This document shows, piece after piece, positions 10,936 to 23,167 of a stretch of DNA of 64,000 nt. The DNA is from Eopsaltria australis (Eukaryota > Chordata > Aves > Passeriformes > Petroicidae). Below the pieces are notes generated by a model. That model was given only the letters and a program-made list of their open reading frames with translations. It did not search any database and was not told the DNA's origin. The stretch spans positions 1,291,019-1,355,018 of the forward strand of contig JAVTVJ010000553.1 in the NCBI GenBank assembly GCA_034509425.1, written 5' to 3'. Positions within the stretch are counted from its first letter, which is position 1. Each line of letters begins with the position of its first letter. Position numbers and translations under genes: made by a program.

Positions 10936-12164
10936 ATCCCTCGGCTCCTTCGGGATCTGGGCAGCTCCAGTGGCAGCAAAACTCCTTCATGGACCTCAGA
11001 ATTCCCCTGGAACCAGGAATTCTGGAATCAGAATGTGCAGAGCCACCACAGAGGTTGTTTCTCCACCTCTATGAACTGATTTTCCCAGTATCCCAGGAAA
11101 ATCCCAGATTTTCCTCAGCAAACCTGGGGAAATAAAACTCCAAAGGATTCACAGCCAGGCTGGGAAGTTTCCTCTGGGCCCAGCGATATTTTTAATTCAT
11201 CGAGAACATTTTCATTTGCTCCTGATGAAGCAGCTCTGAAGGCAGAGCCAGGAAGGGTCAAGAGGCAATTAAGTAAGGAAAATCCTGCTTTTCACTGCTG
11301 GGAAAAACAGTTAATTAATGAAACAAGTGGGAAAAAGAACGAGGGAAGAGCTGAACCGCAATTGGGAAAATTTAAGGAGCTTTCTACCAAACAAATTGAT
11401 TACCAGCCTAATCATAATCAGGACTCTTGGATTAGCAGTTAATTTGGGGAATCAATTCATAGCGGTATTTTTCCAATCACACTTTCCAGGGAATTCAGTG
11501 CAGCAGGATTTTGGAGATAAAAGATGCTGGATTAGGGGCTGTGGAATGATCCCCTGTCAATGCAACAGCTCTGCTTCCAGGATTTTTATTTTTAGGGATT
11601 TTTCTCCTGCATGTGACTGGGTTATTTTTATTCCTTTCTTGTTGCCTGGGCACTTTCTCAGTTTTGTTTTTTGTTTTTTTTACATTAAAGAACAAATTAT
11701 TCTCCCGAGAACTTTTTCGTGCTCCCTGCTCCGTTGGAGGGTTCATGGAATAATCTCCTCTCTGGGGGTTGAGCAGGAATTTTCCTGCCAAAATAAAAAC
11801 TCAAAACTTCCAGAAAATTTTATGGGAATTTGCTCTCCTTGTGCTTTAAGGCGGCTGGGGTTGGAATGCTACAGGAGGAGAACATTGGGAATCTGGGATT
11901 CTACACCATTCCCATTAACTGGATTTTGTGGGACCATAAAAAATGGGATTGGATCCAGAGTAGTCCAGAACAAAAATCTGCAGCCTATTAATTATCAGAT
12001 GAGTAATTAAATGAGGTCAAACTAAGCCTAAAGCATATTTTGGCAATAATTCCTTGCCAGTGGGACAAACTGAGGAGTTTGTTTGCCTCAAACCAGACTG
12101 GAATTCAGGACAATTCTTGAGGCCATGGGTGGATCCAACAATTCAGTGCCTGAGGTGGTTCCTG
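10936..12164. other. single-copy DNA with one long unassigned frame
   Basis: No repeat recognised. A plus-strand frame is open for 231 codons at 11318-12010, which is long for AT-rich DNA outside repeats. It has a hydrophobic stretch at about residues 103-124 (VIFIPFLLPGHFL and onward) but no family signature, and the start codon context is unremarkable. I do not call it a gene. Confidence 0.4.
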
Positions 12165-13160
12165 CAGTGTTAAATCCAAGATTTTGGGCTCCAGGTCATG
12201 GAAAAGCTCCTAAAATGTTTATCCACAGACTGTGAGCCTGACCCTTGGTGTCTCCTGATTCCCATTGTTAAAAGCATGGATTGAGGAAAAAACTTGGAAT
12301 TAAAACCATGGGAATAGGGATGAGTTCAGCAATTCTGTGCTCCATGGGGTGCTCCAATGAGACAGAGATGGATTTAGCAGGGAAAAGAGATAAATTCCTG
12401 TCTTTTTGTGTGCCTGGGGTCACCACAGGTCAGTGGCCACCTAAAAATCCAGGAAAATCTCCCCCAGCCATGGGTTTTCCATCCCTGTTCCCAAATAATA
12501 ATGGGACAAACCCATCCCACCCCTCTCTTTGGGGTCAGCTCCCCAAGGTTGGATTTTATGGATGAAATCATCAAGAAATTGTTAAAGTGCTGCTAATTGG
12601 AGTCCCAAGGAATTCCCATTCCTGGCTGTCCTGGGGAATGTCCCCATCAAACACTTAAGACAGGTTAAAGCCCAGATTTTGGGCTCCAGGTCATGCAAAA
12701 GCTCCTAAAATGTTTATCCATGGACTGTGAGCTTGGATCACACCTGACCCTTTGTGGCTTCTGATTCCTGTTGTTAAAAACATGGATCCAGGAGAAAACC
12801 TGGCATTAAAACCGTGGGAGGATGGATGAGTTCAGCAATCCTGTGCTCCATGGGGTTCTCCATGGAACCAGAGATGGATTTAAAGGGGAAAAGAGAAAAA
12901 TTCCCAGATTTTTGTGTGCCTGGGGTCACCACTGCTCAGTGGCCGCCTAAAACACCATGGAAATCTCCCCCAGCCATGAGTTTTCCATCCCTGTTCCCAA
13001 ATGATGATGGGACAAACCCATCCCACCCCTCTCTTTGGGGTCAGCTCCCCAAGGTTGGGTTTTATGGACGAAATCATCAAGAAATTGTTAAAATGCTTCT
13101 ACTTGGAGTCCCAAGGAATTCCCAGTCCTGGCTGTCCTGTGGAATATCCCACTGGATATC
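12165..13160. repeat. tandem duplication, 2 x 495 bp
   Basis: GATTTTGGGCTCCAGGTCATG begins at 12180 and again at 12675. The units match through GAGTTCAGCAATTCTGTGC, GTGTGCCTGGGGTCACCAC, TTTTCCATCCCTGTTCCCAA, CCCACCCCTCTCTTTGGGG and ATGAAATCATCAAGAAATTG, with scattered substitutions and few indels. The duplication looks older than the 50-bp one at 1805 but is still easily aligned. No known family recognised. Confidence 0.95.
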
Positions 13161-13690
13161 CACGTGAGGGATCAGACTTTTGGAAGACCATCCCGACTGT
13201 AAAACCTGGGATTTTCAAAATTAAAACCATTTTATTTCCATCATTTCTATGGAGCCAAGTCTCCGGCATTCAGATCCTGCAGGAATCGAGATTTGGGATG
13301 GCACAGAGAGGAACCAAAGAATCTTTTCCTGATTGAAGCGATAAAAATTCTTTTCCTTTCCTTCCATTATCCATCATTTATTAATGGATCTGATCTTTAA
13401 GTTTGATGTTCCTTGGTAGAATTCCAAATCGTGGCAAAACGAACTAAATCCGAAGCGTTTTAAAACATTTCTAAACCCAAAATGGCACCATTTAGTCAAA
13501 AACCAGGAGGGCGTCAGACAGAGACAGATCCAAGTGAAATCCCACACGGAATCTTCTGCTTCATGAATTCCCCAAAAAATTCCTTAAAATATGACCAGAA
13601 GAAGGCAGGAACAAAATGTTTTAGGAAGTTCCAGGCTAAACCAAGGCTAAAAATGGCTTTTCCTGCAAATTCTGTCTCACAACTCCCATT
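13161..13690. other. single-copy DNA, no gene seen
   Basis: A frame continues from 13482 into the AT heptamer array, but only the array keeps it open. No exon or mobile element seen. Confidence 0.4.
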
Positions 13691-13697
13691 TTGCATT

Positions 13698-13880
13698 ATT
13701 TTATATTTTATATTTTATGTTTTATATTTTATATTTTATATTTTGTATTTAATATTTTATATTTTATATTTTATATTTTATATTTTATATTTTATATTTT
13801 ATATTTTATATTTTATATTTTATATTTTATATTTTATATTTTATGTTTTATATTTTATATTTTATATTTTTTATTTTCCT
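13698..13880. repeat. (TTATATT)n heptamer array, ~25 units
   Basis: Period of seven (TTATATT) with occasional C/G interruptions such as TATGTTTTATA and TTTGTATTTAATA. Because seven is prime to three, all frames show a seven-residue FYILYFI-type pattern, so the apparent proteins here are artefacts. Confidence 0.95.
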
Positions 13881-14475
13881 GCTTCCAATGGTTTTTTTTC
13901 CATCTGTGGCACAGCAGGAATTTTACTCCTCAAGCTGTTCCATCTCAGATTCCTTTCTAAAACCTTTTTTCCTGGTGCTAAACCCATCCCTACTGGAGCA
14001 TCCCATTTATAGAATCCCATCACAAAATATTTGGGAAAGCCGAAGGTTTATCCATAGAAATATTTGGAGCAAATGTCTCAGTGTCGTTTTGCATCTGCCA
14101 ATTCCCATTCCCAATTTTTTCAACTCAGGAGTGTCCTAAAAATCCCTTTTAAATTCTCATTAAAATGGATTTTACAGCCCAGTTTTTGAAACAATGAAAA
14201 TTTATGGATTATGGAGAGATTTTGGTCTCCCCACGGCAGGATGTGGGATCTGCAATAAAAGCAGCACATGGAATTAAAGAAACAACAGGAAAACTGTGAA
14301 AAACACTGGAAATCAGGGAAGGAAAAGTGTTGGATGAGTAAGAATTCCGACATTTATAAATCTGCTTGAAAAATTGGGATTTATTATTTTATACGGGGAA
14401 TTTATAGGTGATAAATCCTAAATTTTTGAGGATTAAATCCAAGAGATTTTTAAGCTACCCACCACTAAACCATCT
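13881..14475. other. single-copy DNA, no gene seen
   Basis: Ordinary AT-rich sequence between two microsatellites. Nothing recognised. Confidence 0.4.
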
Positions 14476-14476
14476 C

Positions 14477-14524
<48 letters not shown>

Positions 14525-14757
14525 CACTGTTATCATTGTTATTATTGTTATTATTGTTATTATTGTTATTATTGTTATTATTGTTACTGTTGTTATTATT
14601 GTTATTATTTTATCATTGTTATTATTATTATTGTCATTAATGTTATTAATGATAAGGATAATTATAATTATAATAATGATGATATTTATTATTATTATTG
14701 ATGATGATGATAATAATAATTATTATTATTTTAATCACAACAATAATAATAAAAATC
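14476..14757. repeat. (ATT)n array grading into (ATTGTT)n and AAT-rich DNA
   Basis: About 18 perfect ATT units from 14478, then about 12 units of a TTATTATTG nonamer, then mixed TAATGATAAT. The gradual decay away from the pure core suggests an expanded microsatellite with older, mutated units on one side. Confidence 0.95.
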
Positions 14758-15631
14758 GAAATAAAACCCACACCAAATCTTCTTAAGAGACTGAAATAAA
14801 TACAATTGACACCTTTAATTGTTATGGTGCCAATTCCCAGCTAAGTGATTCCCAGCATTCCATTCTCCACAGTAAATTCCTGGAGAATTCCTCCCAAAAG
14901 GGCCTAAATTTGGGACAGAAATAAAAAAACCCTGTGACAATTAATGTTGATTTTCCATCCGAGTGGCTGGAATTGGTTTTGTTTGAAATCCCCCGGAGTT
15001 TGGTGACAGGAAATTATGAATTGACAGCTCAAAAATCACATTTTCCACTTCTCAAGAGCAGCTTCCCAACGTTATTTCAAAATTTTGCCCCAAGCTGAAT
15101 GAATTCCCAGCTCAAATATTCCTCAGAATTCCGTCAGCAGCTCTTTAAATCCACACATTTCCCAGCTCCGGGTTTGTTTCTCCACGCTGAAAAAGTCGTT
15201 ATTAAATTCTGGATAAAATATTTATGCAACAGCACTTTAAAGCAAAGAATATTTGATCACCCTGAGGTTTTTTAATTGAAATTATCTCGGTGCGGAGCTG
15301 GAGTTTAATTTAAACCCGGCCTTGTTAAAACCAAGACTAAGAATGTACGGTGACATCTGTAATGCTTTTTAAATCTGAGTAATTATAATACTATGAATTT
15401 TTTATTATGCAGGAAATCAAATAAAGCATTTCCAGGTTGTCGTGTGTGGGATTTAATTGTGGGGTTTTGTGAGGTGATTGATAAATAAAATTAATAGAGG
15501 CAAATGTGGGTTGTACTCAGCGTTAAAATCAAGGTTTTGGGAGCCACCTGGAATAAATAAAACCAGGGAGAAAGCACGGTGAGAAATCCCTTCTACCTGG
15601 GAAGCTCTTCTGCAAAATCAGAATTAACAGT
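14758..15631. other. single-copy DNA with an enhancer-like block
   Basis: The block at about 15190-15440 has no repeat likeness and carries GGATAAAATATTTATGCAAC, ATTTGATCA, CTGAGTAATTATAATAC and TTTTTTATTATGCAGG. Dense AT cores mixed with intact CpG-containing segments (CTCGGTGCGG) make it a conserved non-coding candidate. Confidence 0.4.
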
Positions 15632-15912
15632 AATTTTAGAATAATAAAAAATATTTTAAAAATAATAATCACCTAGTAATAATAATGAAATAATTTTAAA
15701 TAGTTTTGAATAATTTTAAATTATTTAAAAATATTTAAAATTATTGAAAGAAATAAAATATCAATAAGATAATAAGATAATAAATATGAGAAAACAATAA
15801 AGATAAAAATTAAAATTTAGATAATTTTAAATAATTTTAAAATACTAAAAATAATAAAATAAAAATATTAAATATTATAAAACAATACATATATTAAAAT
15901 AATAAAAATAAG
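15632..15912. repeat. AAT/AAAT low-complexity tract
   Basis: About 280 bases almost entirely A/T: AATAATAAAAAATATTTT and AAATATTTAAAATTATTG type words without a strict period. Confidence 0.9.
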
Positions 15913-16278
15913 CAACAAGCTGGGTTTTATCGGCTCTTTGTCAAAGCAAAAGGATTTGGAATGTGTGTCCCAAGGGCTGGGAATTCCTGTGGAATTAAAA
16001 AGGTGTCTTTTAGGTTTTCCAGGCTTTTCAACTTAATCTGGAAGTACCTGGTGGAGGTTTTGGAGTCAGAAGTGGGAATGATGAAATCATTTGGATCAGA
16101 GGGAGAGTGGTTGGTTCTCAGCTCAGGCAGACATTGGGCTTCCAAAAGTCTCTGAAATCCCAAATCTCGTTTCCAAGTTCAAGATTTAAGAGGAATCTCC
16201 AAAAGAATCAGGAAAGGAGATCCCAGTGTCCCCTGACTGTGTGGATTTTTCCTGTATCACAAAATGGGATGGAAGAGT

Positions 16279-16557
16279 CGTGATAGAGCAAGGGGGAACG
16301 GTTTTAAACAGAAGAGGGAAGATTTAGGTGGGATATTGGGAATTAGGAATTCCTGTGTGGGAGGGTGGGGAGGGGCTGGGCTGGAATTCCCAGATTTGCT
16401 GTGGCTGCCCCTGGATCCCTGGCAGGATCCAAGGCCAGGTTGGACACTGGGGCTTGGAGCAGCCTGGGACAGTGGGAGGTGCCCAGAACTTAAAATAAGA
16501 TGAGTTTGAAGCCACTTTCCAACCCAAACCACTCCTGGATTCTCTGATTCCCTGATT
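16279..16557 (+). mobile_element. CR1 LINE (group A), ~280-bp 3' part
   Basis: Begins GATAGAGCAAGGGGGAACGG, passes GGAATTCCTGTGTGGGAGG and CAGATTTGCTGTGGCTGCC, and ends AACCCAAACCACTCCTGGATT. The CCTGCCATGGCAGGGG segment is replaced by CAGAACTTAAAATAAGATGAG, a local difference from the other group A copies. Confidence 0.95.
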
Positions 16558-18267
16558 CCAATCCTCCCCCATCATTCCAGAAAGGATCAGAGATCCCCCT
16601 TTTCTTCAACCCCCTACCCCATGCTCCAACCTCCACCACTCCCTGACCCTCCACAATAAAAATATTTTCCCAATCCCAGCCCAAATCTTCCTCTCTGTCA
16701 CAAAACCCTGATTATCCTCATTGGAAACTTCTCAGGAAGACAGAAATGGTTATTCCTGCCTTTTTTCCAGCTGTTTTCTGTTGATCCATTGGAAATTTCC
16801 CTGTGAACTCAGCAACCCCCATCCATCCAGCTTGATGATCCTCGAGGAGTTTTCCAGGCTTAACGATTCCATGATTTTCTTCCATGATCCTTTTCCATTC
16901 TGAGCAGGATGAATTCCTCAATGACTCTTTTAGGGCTTCCTTGTGACTTCATCAATTTGAGGAATTGGAGCTGGGAGCTGAAACCTTCCCTGCATCCCTG
17001 GAAATCAAGTTTGCTCCTCCAGACTCACTTGGGGTTAAGTAATTCCAATAATTCTGAGATAAATCGGCTTCTGGAAATAACCACACCACCTTTGGGTTAA
17101 AAGTTGCAGGAATAAAGATTTGGGAGCAGTTCAGAGCTCTCTTTAACAAAACCAAGCTGGGTTTTTTAATGATTCAGGATTTCAAACCTCGTAGGAGAGC
17201 ATCCCATGGGGTTTGCTCCAATGCTGATCCTCCCTACACAAACTTGGGTTTAATTCCCGAATTTCTGAACCAAAAAATCAGATCCAAGGATGGTTTAAGC
17301 AGAAAATGGGCTCTGGTCACTCTGACGGAGATATCCCAATATTTTATCCACTTGATCCTGAGCCTGAGGAACTCTGGGAATGGGATGGGAGTGGCACCAC
17401 TGTGCCCTCTCCAGAGCCCGATGATTGCACTGCACTCAATAAATTGAGTTTTATCAGAGGGGGGCAACAGCTCCCAGGAAGGAAAATTCAGCAATTCCCA
17501 GCTCTGTTTGCTCCCTCCCCACCTCTGAGGGCGTTTCACGTCTCTCAACACTCGATTTTCCAACTGGGAATGAAAGGGAGGGATGTTTAAATTATTTTTG
17601 ACTAAATAAGGGCATTGACCAGACAAAAACAATCCAACATCAAAAGGAAGCAAAACAAGAAAAAAAATAAATCTCTATATTAAAAAAAAAAAATAAACGC
17701 TAAAAAAAATAAGCAAACAGAGAGAGAATTTCTTCCTTTTGATCTTTTTTTATTCAAATAACCCACATGGGAGCAGAAATATTTTCTTAGAAATGATTTT
17801 TATTCACGTCCTTGAGAGCATTTTTAAGGAAATATCGAAGATTAAACTCCCCTGTCCAGCTGCCAAGCCTCAGGATCAATTTACACTCAACAAAGCAGAG
17901 GAGAATGTCTGGTGTTGTTTACAAGCATTGATTATAAAGAAGTGATTTGGACTCGTTTTCCAAAGTGGGAAGTGCTGCCTCCCAAAGATTCAGGGAATCT
18001 GTGTGGGAGGTGGGAACTGTAAATATTTCGGAGTTTCCAATGGTGCTCTGATCTCAAATGGGAAGGAAAATGTAAAAATTGCACTTCTCAGAAACCTCAT
18101 TTAACAGTTTTTTTCCCTCCCTTGGAAGCTTTTCCAATGTTCTTCAGGAAATACAAATTTTGATATTGATTGGAATGAAATTTATCTATAAAAACAGCTC
18201 CTATTTCAAGGTTTTTCCTGGAATTTCAGCTGGGAGCTGCTGGTCCTGTTGCTCCAATCACTGACCC
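16558..18267. other. single-copy DNA, A-rich patch, no gene seen
   Basis: Contains an A-rich patch at 17648-17715 (A12 followed by ATAAACGC). Frames open on both strands at 17169-17653 overlap each other and are not recognisable. Confidence 0.4.
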
Positions 18268-18440
18268 CTGGAACACAGAATCCTGGAATTATTTAGGCTG
18301 GAAAATCCTCCGAAATCAATTCCAGCCATTCCCAGCACTGCCACCAGTGCCCCATGTCCCAAAGTGCCACATCCACAGGGATTTGAAATTCCTCCAGGAA
18401 TGGGGACTCCACCACTGCCCTAGGTGTTGGAAAAGCTTTT
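18268..18440 (-). mobile_element. CR1 LINE 3' part (group B), diverged
   Basis: Plus-strand order: GGAACACAGAATCCTGGAA, AGTGCCACATCCACAGGG, AATGGGGACTCCACCACTGCC. The 3' terminus is recognisable but diverged, so this is an older copy. Confidence 0.8.
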
Positions 18441-18812
18441 CCATTATAAAAAATTCCAAATATCCAAACTTTGTGTGGTCCATTTCCTCAGAAACGTCTC
18501 ACCTGAGGGCCAAAGTGGAAGTGAACTTCAGCTCGTTGCTCCATGGTTTTGTTTTCGTGGAATTGATCAGACTTGAATTTGTTACAACACCAAGGCAAAA
18601 TCCTTCTGATTTCTCATGTTCCATCCGACCATGGCAAGAAATTCCTTGGAAAACTGGGAAATTAGTTGGGAACAGGGACCTCAGATTCCTCAACAGCTCC
18701 TGGTGAGGCAGTGACCCTCCGCCAGATCCTCCCACTTCCTCTGGGAAAAACATCCCAGACTTCTTTAATTCTGGTGGAAAGCATAAAAAAAGAGGAATCT
18801 GGGGCTTTGGTT

Positions 18813-18935
18813 GAACATGGAATCATGGAATGGTTTGGGTTGGATGGGATTTAAAGGATCATCCAATTCCTCTCCCTTTCCTGGCCAGGGACACCTCCCA
18901 CTATCCCAGGTTGCTCCAAGCCCCATCCATAAAGA
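18813..18935 (-). mobile_element. CR1 LINE 3' end (group E)
   Basis: Starts with GGAATCATGGAATGGTTTGGG, then ATCCAATTCCTCTCCC, AGGGACACCTCCCACTATCCC and GTTGCTCCAAGCCCCATCC. About 120 bases. Confidence 0.93.
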
Positions 18936-20166
18936 GGAATTCCCAAATACAACCCCTCAAATATTCCCATTCATCATTTCAGGCTTAAATCAGCTTTTCT
19001 GAACCTCTCCCTTCAACTGGAAATAAAAGAATTCCGAGCTCCTTTTCCAGGCTGTAAATCCAGAGATGGGAGATTCGTGCACAGCCCATTAGGGTGGATT
19101 TGGCCTCCTTATCTCCCTGCTTTTGAAATATTTCGGCTTTGTTTGTTCCTCCATTTGCTGGAGGATATTGGATCATCCATTCCATGGGAACCTTTCTGCA
19201 GCAAAATTCCTGAAGCTTTAATCTCCTGGAAAAATAACATTATATCGATAACTAAGCTGCTTTTCATAAGTTCCACTAAATGAAGGCTTTTGCTGATAAC
19301 ATTAATGATTGTGCCGAGCCTGGATTAGGTGGGAATTAGAGCAAATCCTGCTTTTCCTATTGTCAAATGGGAAAATTGACTTACCTTCCTCGAGGACTCC
19401 TTAAAACCAACGGAAAATGAGTTCAGAATTTGAAAATTCCGCCTCTGGATAGAATTTCAACTTCTTTGCCTTGCAGCAGGAGCATGAGGGGAGGCAGGGA
19501 AGGATTCTCACCTCTCCGTTGGCCAGAACAAGGAGAGGGGCAGCATTCCAAGGGTTTTAATGGATCTGTCAGGAGGGGAAAATTTGTCTTCATTTTCACC
19601 TGACTGGGGCTCCTTCTGTGACTGAAACCCACAAAATGTTGAGCTCCTCAGCCCTCTCCTGCAGATTGTGGTGTGTCACATGGATGCAGGTCCATGGAGA
19701 GGCCTGGGAAGAGCAGAGGGATTCAAGGAACACTTTGAGGATTGCAAAATGTCCCTTGAGGTCCCCAGTGGTGAACCATCAATAATTTGCTCCCATTAAA
19801 TTTCAAAAGCGCTTCTATTTCCTCTCACTGGTGTCACTGGGAAGCTGTTCCAGAGTGTCCCTGCTCCTGGTGTCCCAAACTTCTTTGGAATTGGAGTTTA
19901 TTCCCATTTAGGCCATCAGGAAGTTGTGGGACACTTCAGAGAGCTTTCCAACCACTGAGACCTTCGGAAGGGAACCAGGATCACTCCCAACTCTCCACTT
20001 CTGCTGGGACATCCCTGCACATTCCATGTCTGATCCCATCTGGGTCTGGATGCTCTGTGCTCCTCAAATCCCTTCCCCATGGAAAAAACTTCCTGTTTTT
20101 TCAGGAGCCAACCACTCCCAGGAGATTCTTTACCAGGTGATTCTTTCAGTCATCCTTGGAATGCTT
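18936..20166. other. single-copy DNA, no gene seen
   Basis: The block at about 19195-19330 (TATATCGATAACTAAGC, GCTGATAACATTAATGATTG) is enhancer-like. A frame of 117 codons at 19787-20140 is Ser/Cys/Pro-rich and unrecognised. Confidence 0.4.
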
Positions 20167-20290
20167 TTCTGACCTTGCTCACCTCCCAAAATCTTCCATC
20201 CTGGCTTCTCCCAGCCCTCAGACAGATCCTTTCCAACCCAACCCATCCCACAGTTCCATGGTTTTTCGTTAATGTGGAAAAACCCATGGA
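20167..20290 (+). repeat. dispersed repeat with CR1-like 3' end, copy 1
   Basis: TTCTGACCTTGCTCACCTCCC, then CCTTTCCAACCCAACCC and TTCCATGGTTTTTCGTTAATG. The same order recurs at 23168-23294. The middle resembles a sense CR1 3' end, but the likeness between the copies continues about 35 bases past where CR1 ends (GTGGAAAAACCCAT). They therefore share flanking DNA or belong to a chimeric family. Confidence 0.75.
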
Positions 20291-22187
20291 GATCACAGCC
20301 CTGGCTTTACTCATTCCATGGAAAAGCTCTTCCACCACCAAAAGCCAAATCTCTGGGGCTTCCACAGGTTATCCAATACAAAAAGAGAACAGGAATTCAT
20401 TTTTTGAAAGGTGGGAGACCTCAACCTGCTTGGCTGAGCTATCAAAGAGCACCTGGAGCAGCTTTTTTCCAACATCAGTAATTTTTTTTGGATATTTCCA
20501 TTATTCAGGAAACATCTCCTCGATGGTTTCCCTCCTCTCCTGCAGCTCCACTGCAATATTGGGGTTGGAAAAAGGCAAAACTAATCAGTTCTGGTCTCTC
20601 TGTGCGTCACCAGGGCAGCTGGGACATAGAAAAATCACTGTTAACTCCTTTTCAAGGAATTTTGGGACATTTCCTGGTGATTTCCCAGGATAATCCCTGG
20701 AGTGGGATTAGTATTTCATAATTTTCATGCACTGGAGTTCAAGTCTAAAGTTGTCTTACTCTTTTCCTCATATCCAACCTAAACCTCCCTCAGATTCCCT
20801 CAAATCCTTCTTCCCCTTTTTTCCCCTGACTCCCCATTTTCGGAAATTCACCTTTCAGACTTTCAGCTTCCCATCCTAAACATCCACTTGAATTCTGCAA
20901 GGAAGTGAATCAGAAAGGAGATTTTTTTCCCTCATTGTCGAAAATGTCCTGCTCAGAAATTCAAATGAAGGAATATTTATTCCTCCCGGTGCTCAGGCAT
21001 GGAAATCTCTGCACTCGGAGTACAAACGCAAAGATCCCTTTTTATTTTAATCTCTCTCCTGCAAATTACCAGAGTCCTATCGTTTTCCAAACTCAAAACT
21101 CCAAGGATTAAACCCAACCGGCAAACTCGGCTTGGGAATTGTTTTGTGGCCCAAATGCGACGATTACAAAACGGAGATGAAAGAGGCAATTCCAAAAGAA
21201 ATTTCTGTTCCTTCTCAGGACTAAAGGAGATAAGCCTTAACTCCATGTGCATGCAAAAAATGTAATTTGATTTATTTCTCCAACAGGAAAAACTCCAGGA
21301 TATCGCTCTAGGTCTCGGAGCGGTGTGACTGGAGGATAAATAAAACCCCAGGGGTTCACTTGCTGATGAGAGCTGTAATTATTGATTAATCCTGGTTTTG
21401 GGAGGCTCGGGAACAAGGCTGGCTCTAAATAAACCATGGATAGAACATCTCTCTCCCAGCGTGGAATTCCAACGTTCCCTCTCCAGAACTGCCCGAGGTT
21501 TTCAGCCTTGCCGGGGGATAAATGTCATCCCTGGCAGGGGGGAGATGAAATAAAACCTTCAAGTTTTGGGAAGAGAATTTTAATGAGGATTAAAGCAGGC
21601 AGTTAAAATAAAAAAGGAAAAAAAATTGAAGAATTTTAAGTAGATTTTCCAAGCTGAAGAGAGCAAGAGGCACTTGTAGTTTTTAGAGGAAAACGGGTTT
21701 CTTGTTGAATTTATTATTGTTTTATATGTTTTTTTAAACAATATTGATATTTATTATCCTGTTTATTAATAGCAACTGGAGGTGAGTGCCCATCCACGTT
21801 TAGCACATTCCAGACATCCAGGGAAGGCTGGTCCCCATCCCAAAAACTCCCCAATTCCAACAAGAGATTTTAACTCCTTCAAATCCTTTTCATTCATTCT
21901 GGCCACTTGATTCCAGGGAAAACTCTGTCCTGTGATGGATCTATTTCAGTTTGGGAATCTTGGCCTTTTGCTTTTGGAATCAGGCAATGAATCCATGTGG
22001 GAATATTGTATTCCCACAGGATTGATGCTACAATGACTGGAATGGGATTGAAAAGACTTTTTTAAATCTCTGATCATGGAGAGAAGGTGCCTCCTACGAG
22101 GAAAACACGCCTGGATAAAGGAGTTACTGGGAACAGGGATTTATGATCATTGATTTGAAAACCTCAGGGGTAGAACTGCAGGAAAAT
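20291..22187. other. single-copy DNA, no gene seen
   Basis: Almost 1.9 kb with no CR1. Frames at 20079-20693 and nearby overlap on both strands and match nothing known. AT-rich at 21600-21780. Confidence 0.4.
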
Positions 22188-22442
22188 CCCCACACTGCTC
22201 AGGTGGGAGGGAATGAGGTTGGATATAAGGATTTCAGGGAAAGGTTCTTCCCCCAGAGAGTGGAATAAGCACTGGAACAGCTCCCCAGGCCATGGGCATG
22301 GCCCCGAGGCCGCCAGAGCTGCAGGAGCGTTGGGACACCACTCCCAGGCTGGGATTGTTGGGGTGCCTGTGGAGGGCCAGGAGTTGGGCTGGAAAACCCT
22401 TGGATGATCCCTTCCCACTCAGGATATTCCATAATTCCAGGA
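22188..22442 (+). mobile_element. CR1 LINE (group C), ~255 bp
   Basis: Sense copy: GAGGTTGGATATAAGGATTTC, AAGGTTCTTCCCCCAGAGAG, then CACTGGAACAGCTCCCCAGG and GGGTGCCTGTGGAGGGCCAGG. It ends CACTCAGGATATTCCATAATT. The AGGGCCAGGAGTTGG and GGATATTCCAT ending sets it apart from group A. Confidence 0.93.
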
Positions 22443-22706
22443 CTGGCAGTATCCGAGCTTTGGGCTCATCATGGTTGGGTTTTGGGCCATGCCTTGGTCC
22501 ATTTCCTTTGGCATCTCATCCCTCAAAAAGTCTGGAGTTGTCAGGGTTTCAAATCTTTGACCTGAGGTGGCACAGGGCTGAAAAAACCTGAAACAGAAAA
22601 TACAGCAAATATTGAGATTTCCAAACACTTGGAAAATCCAGGCTGTTCTTTGTTTTCAGTGAGTTGGTTGGATGAGTTTGTGAGGTGGTTGGAGAGATGG
22701 GCAGGG

Positions 22707-23142
22707 TCATTCTTTGGGATATCAAATTATGATCAACAGGGTCATCCTTTGGGGTATAAAATTATGATCAACAGGGTCATCATTTGAGATATCATCATTT
22801 AGGATATCACCATTTAGGATATCAAATCAGAATCAACAGGATCGTCATTTGAGTTATCAACATCTGCGATATCAAATTATGATCAACAGGATCATCACTT
22901 GGGAAGTCAAATTACAACTAATGGGGTCATCATTTGGGATGTTAAACTATGATTAATGGGATCATCATTTGGGATATCATCATTTGGGGATCAAATTATG
23001 ATCAACAGGCTCATGCTTTGGGATATCATCCTTTGGGATATCATCATTTGGGATATCAAATCACGATCAACAGGATCATCCTTTGGGATATCAAATTATG
23101 ATCAATGGTCTCATCATTTGGGATATGATTTAGGATATCAAG
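22707..23142. repeat. ~35-bp minisatellite with GATATC and TGATCA in each unit
   Basis: Unit close to GTCATCATTTGGGATATCAA plus ATTATGATCAACAGG, repeated about nine times, with some units carrying one or two extra short pieces (ATATCATCATTTGGG). Most units keep the palindromes GATATC and TGATCA. Copy order is irregular, consistent with internal duplication of subunits. Confidence 0.93.
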
Positions 23143-23167
23143 AAATCATTTTATGAAGAATCTGCTG

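Noticed and set aside
13482..14012. 176-codon frame with FYILYFI repeats suggesting transmembrane segments
   Set aside because: Produced by the heptamer array; the same peptide appears in other frames.
22707..23142. CRISPR-like spacing of a 35-bp repeat
   Set aside because: There are no unique spacers between units and the genome is vertebrate; it is a minisatellite.
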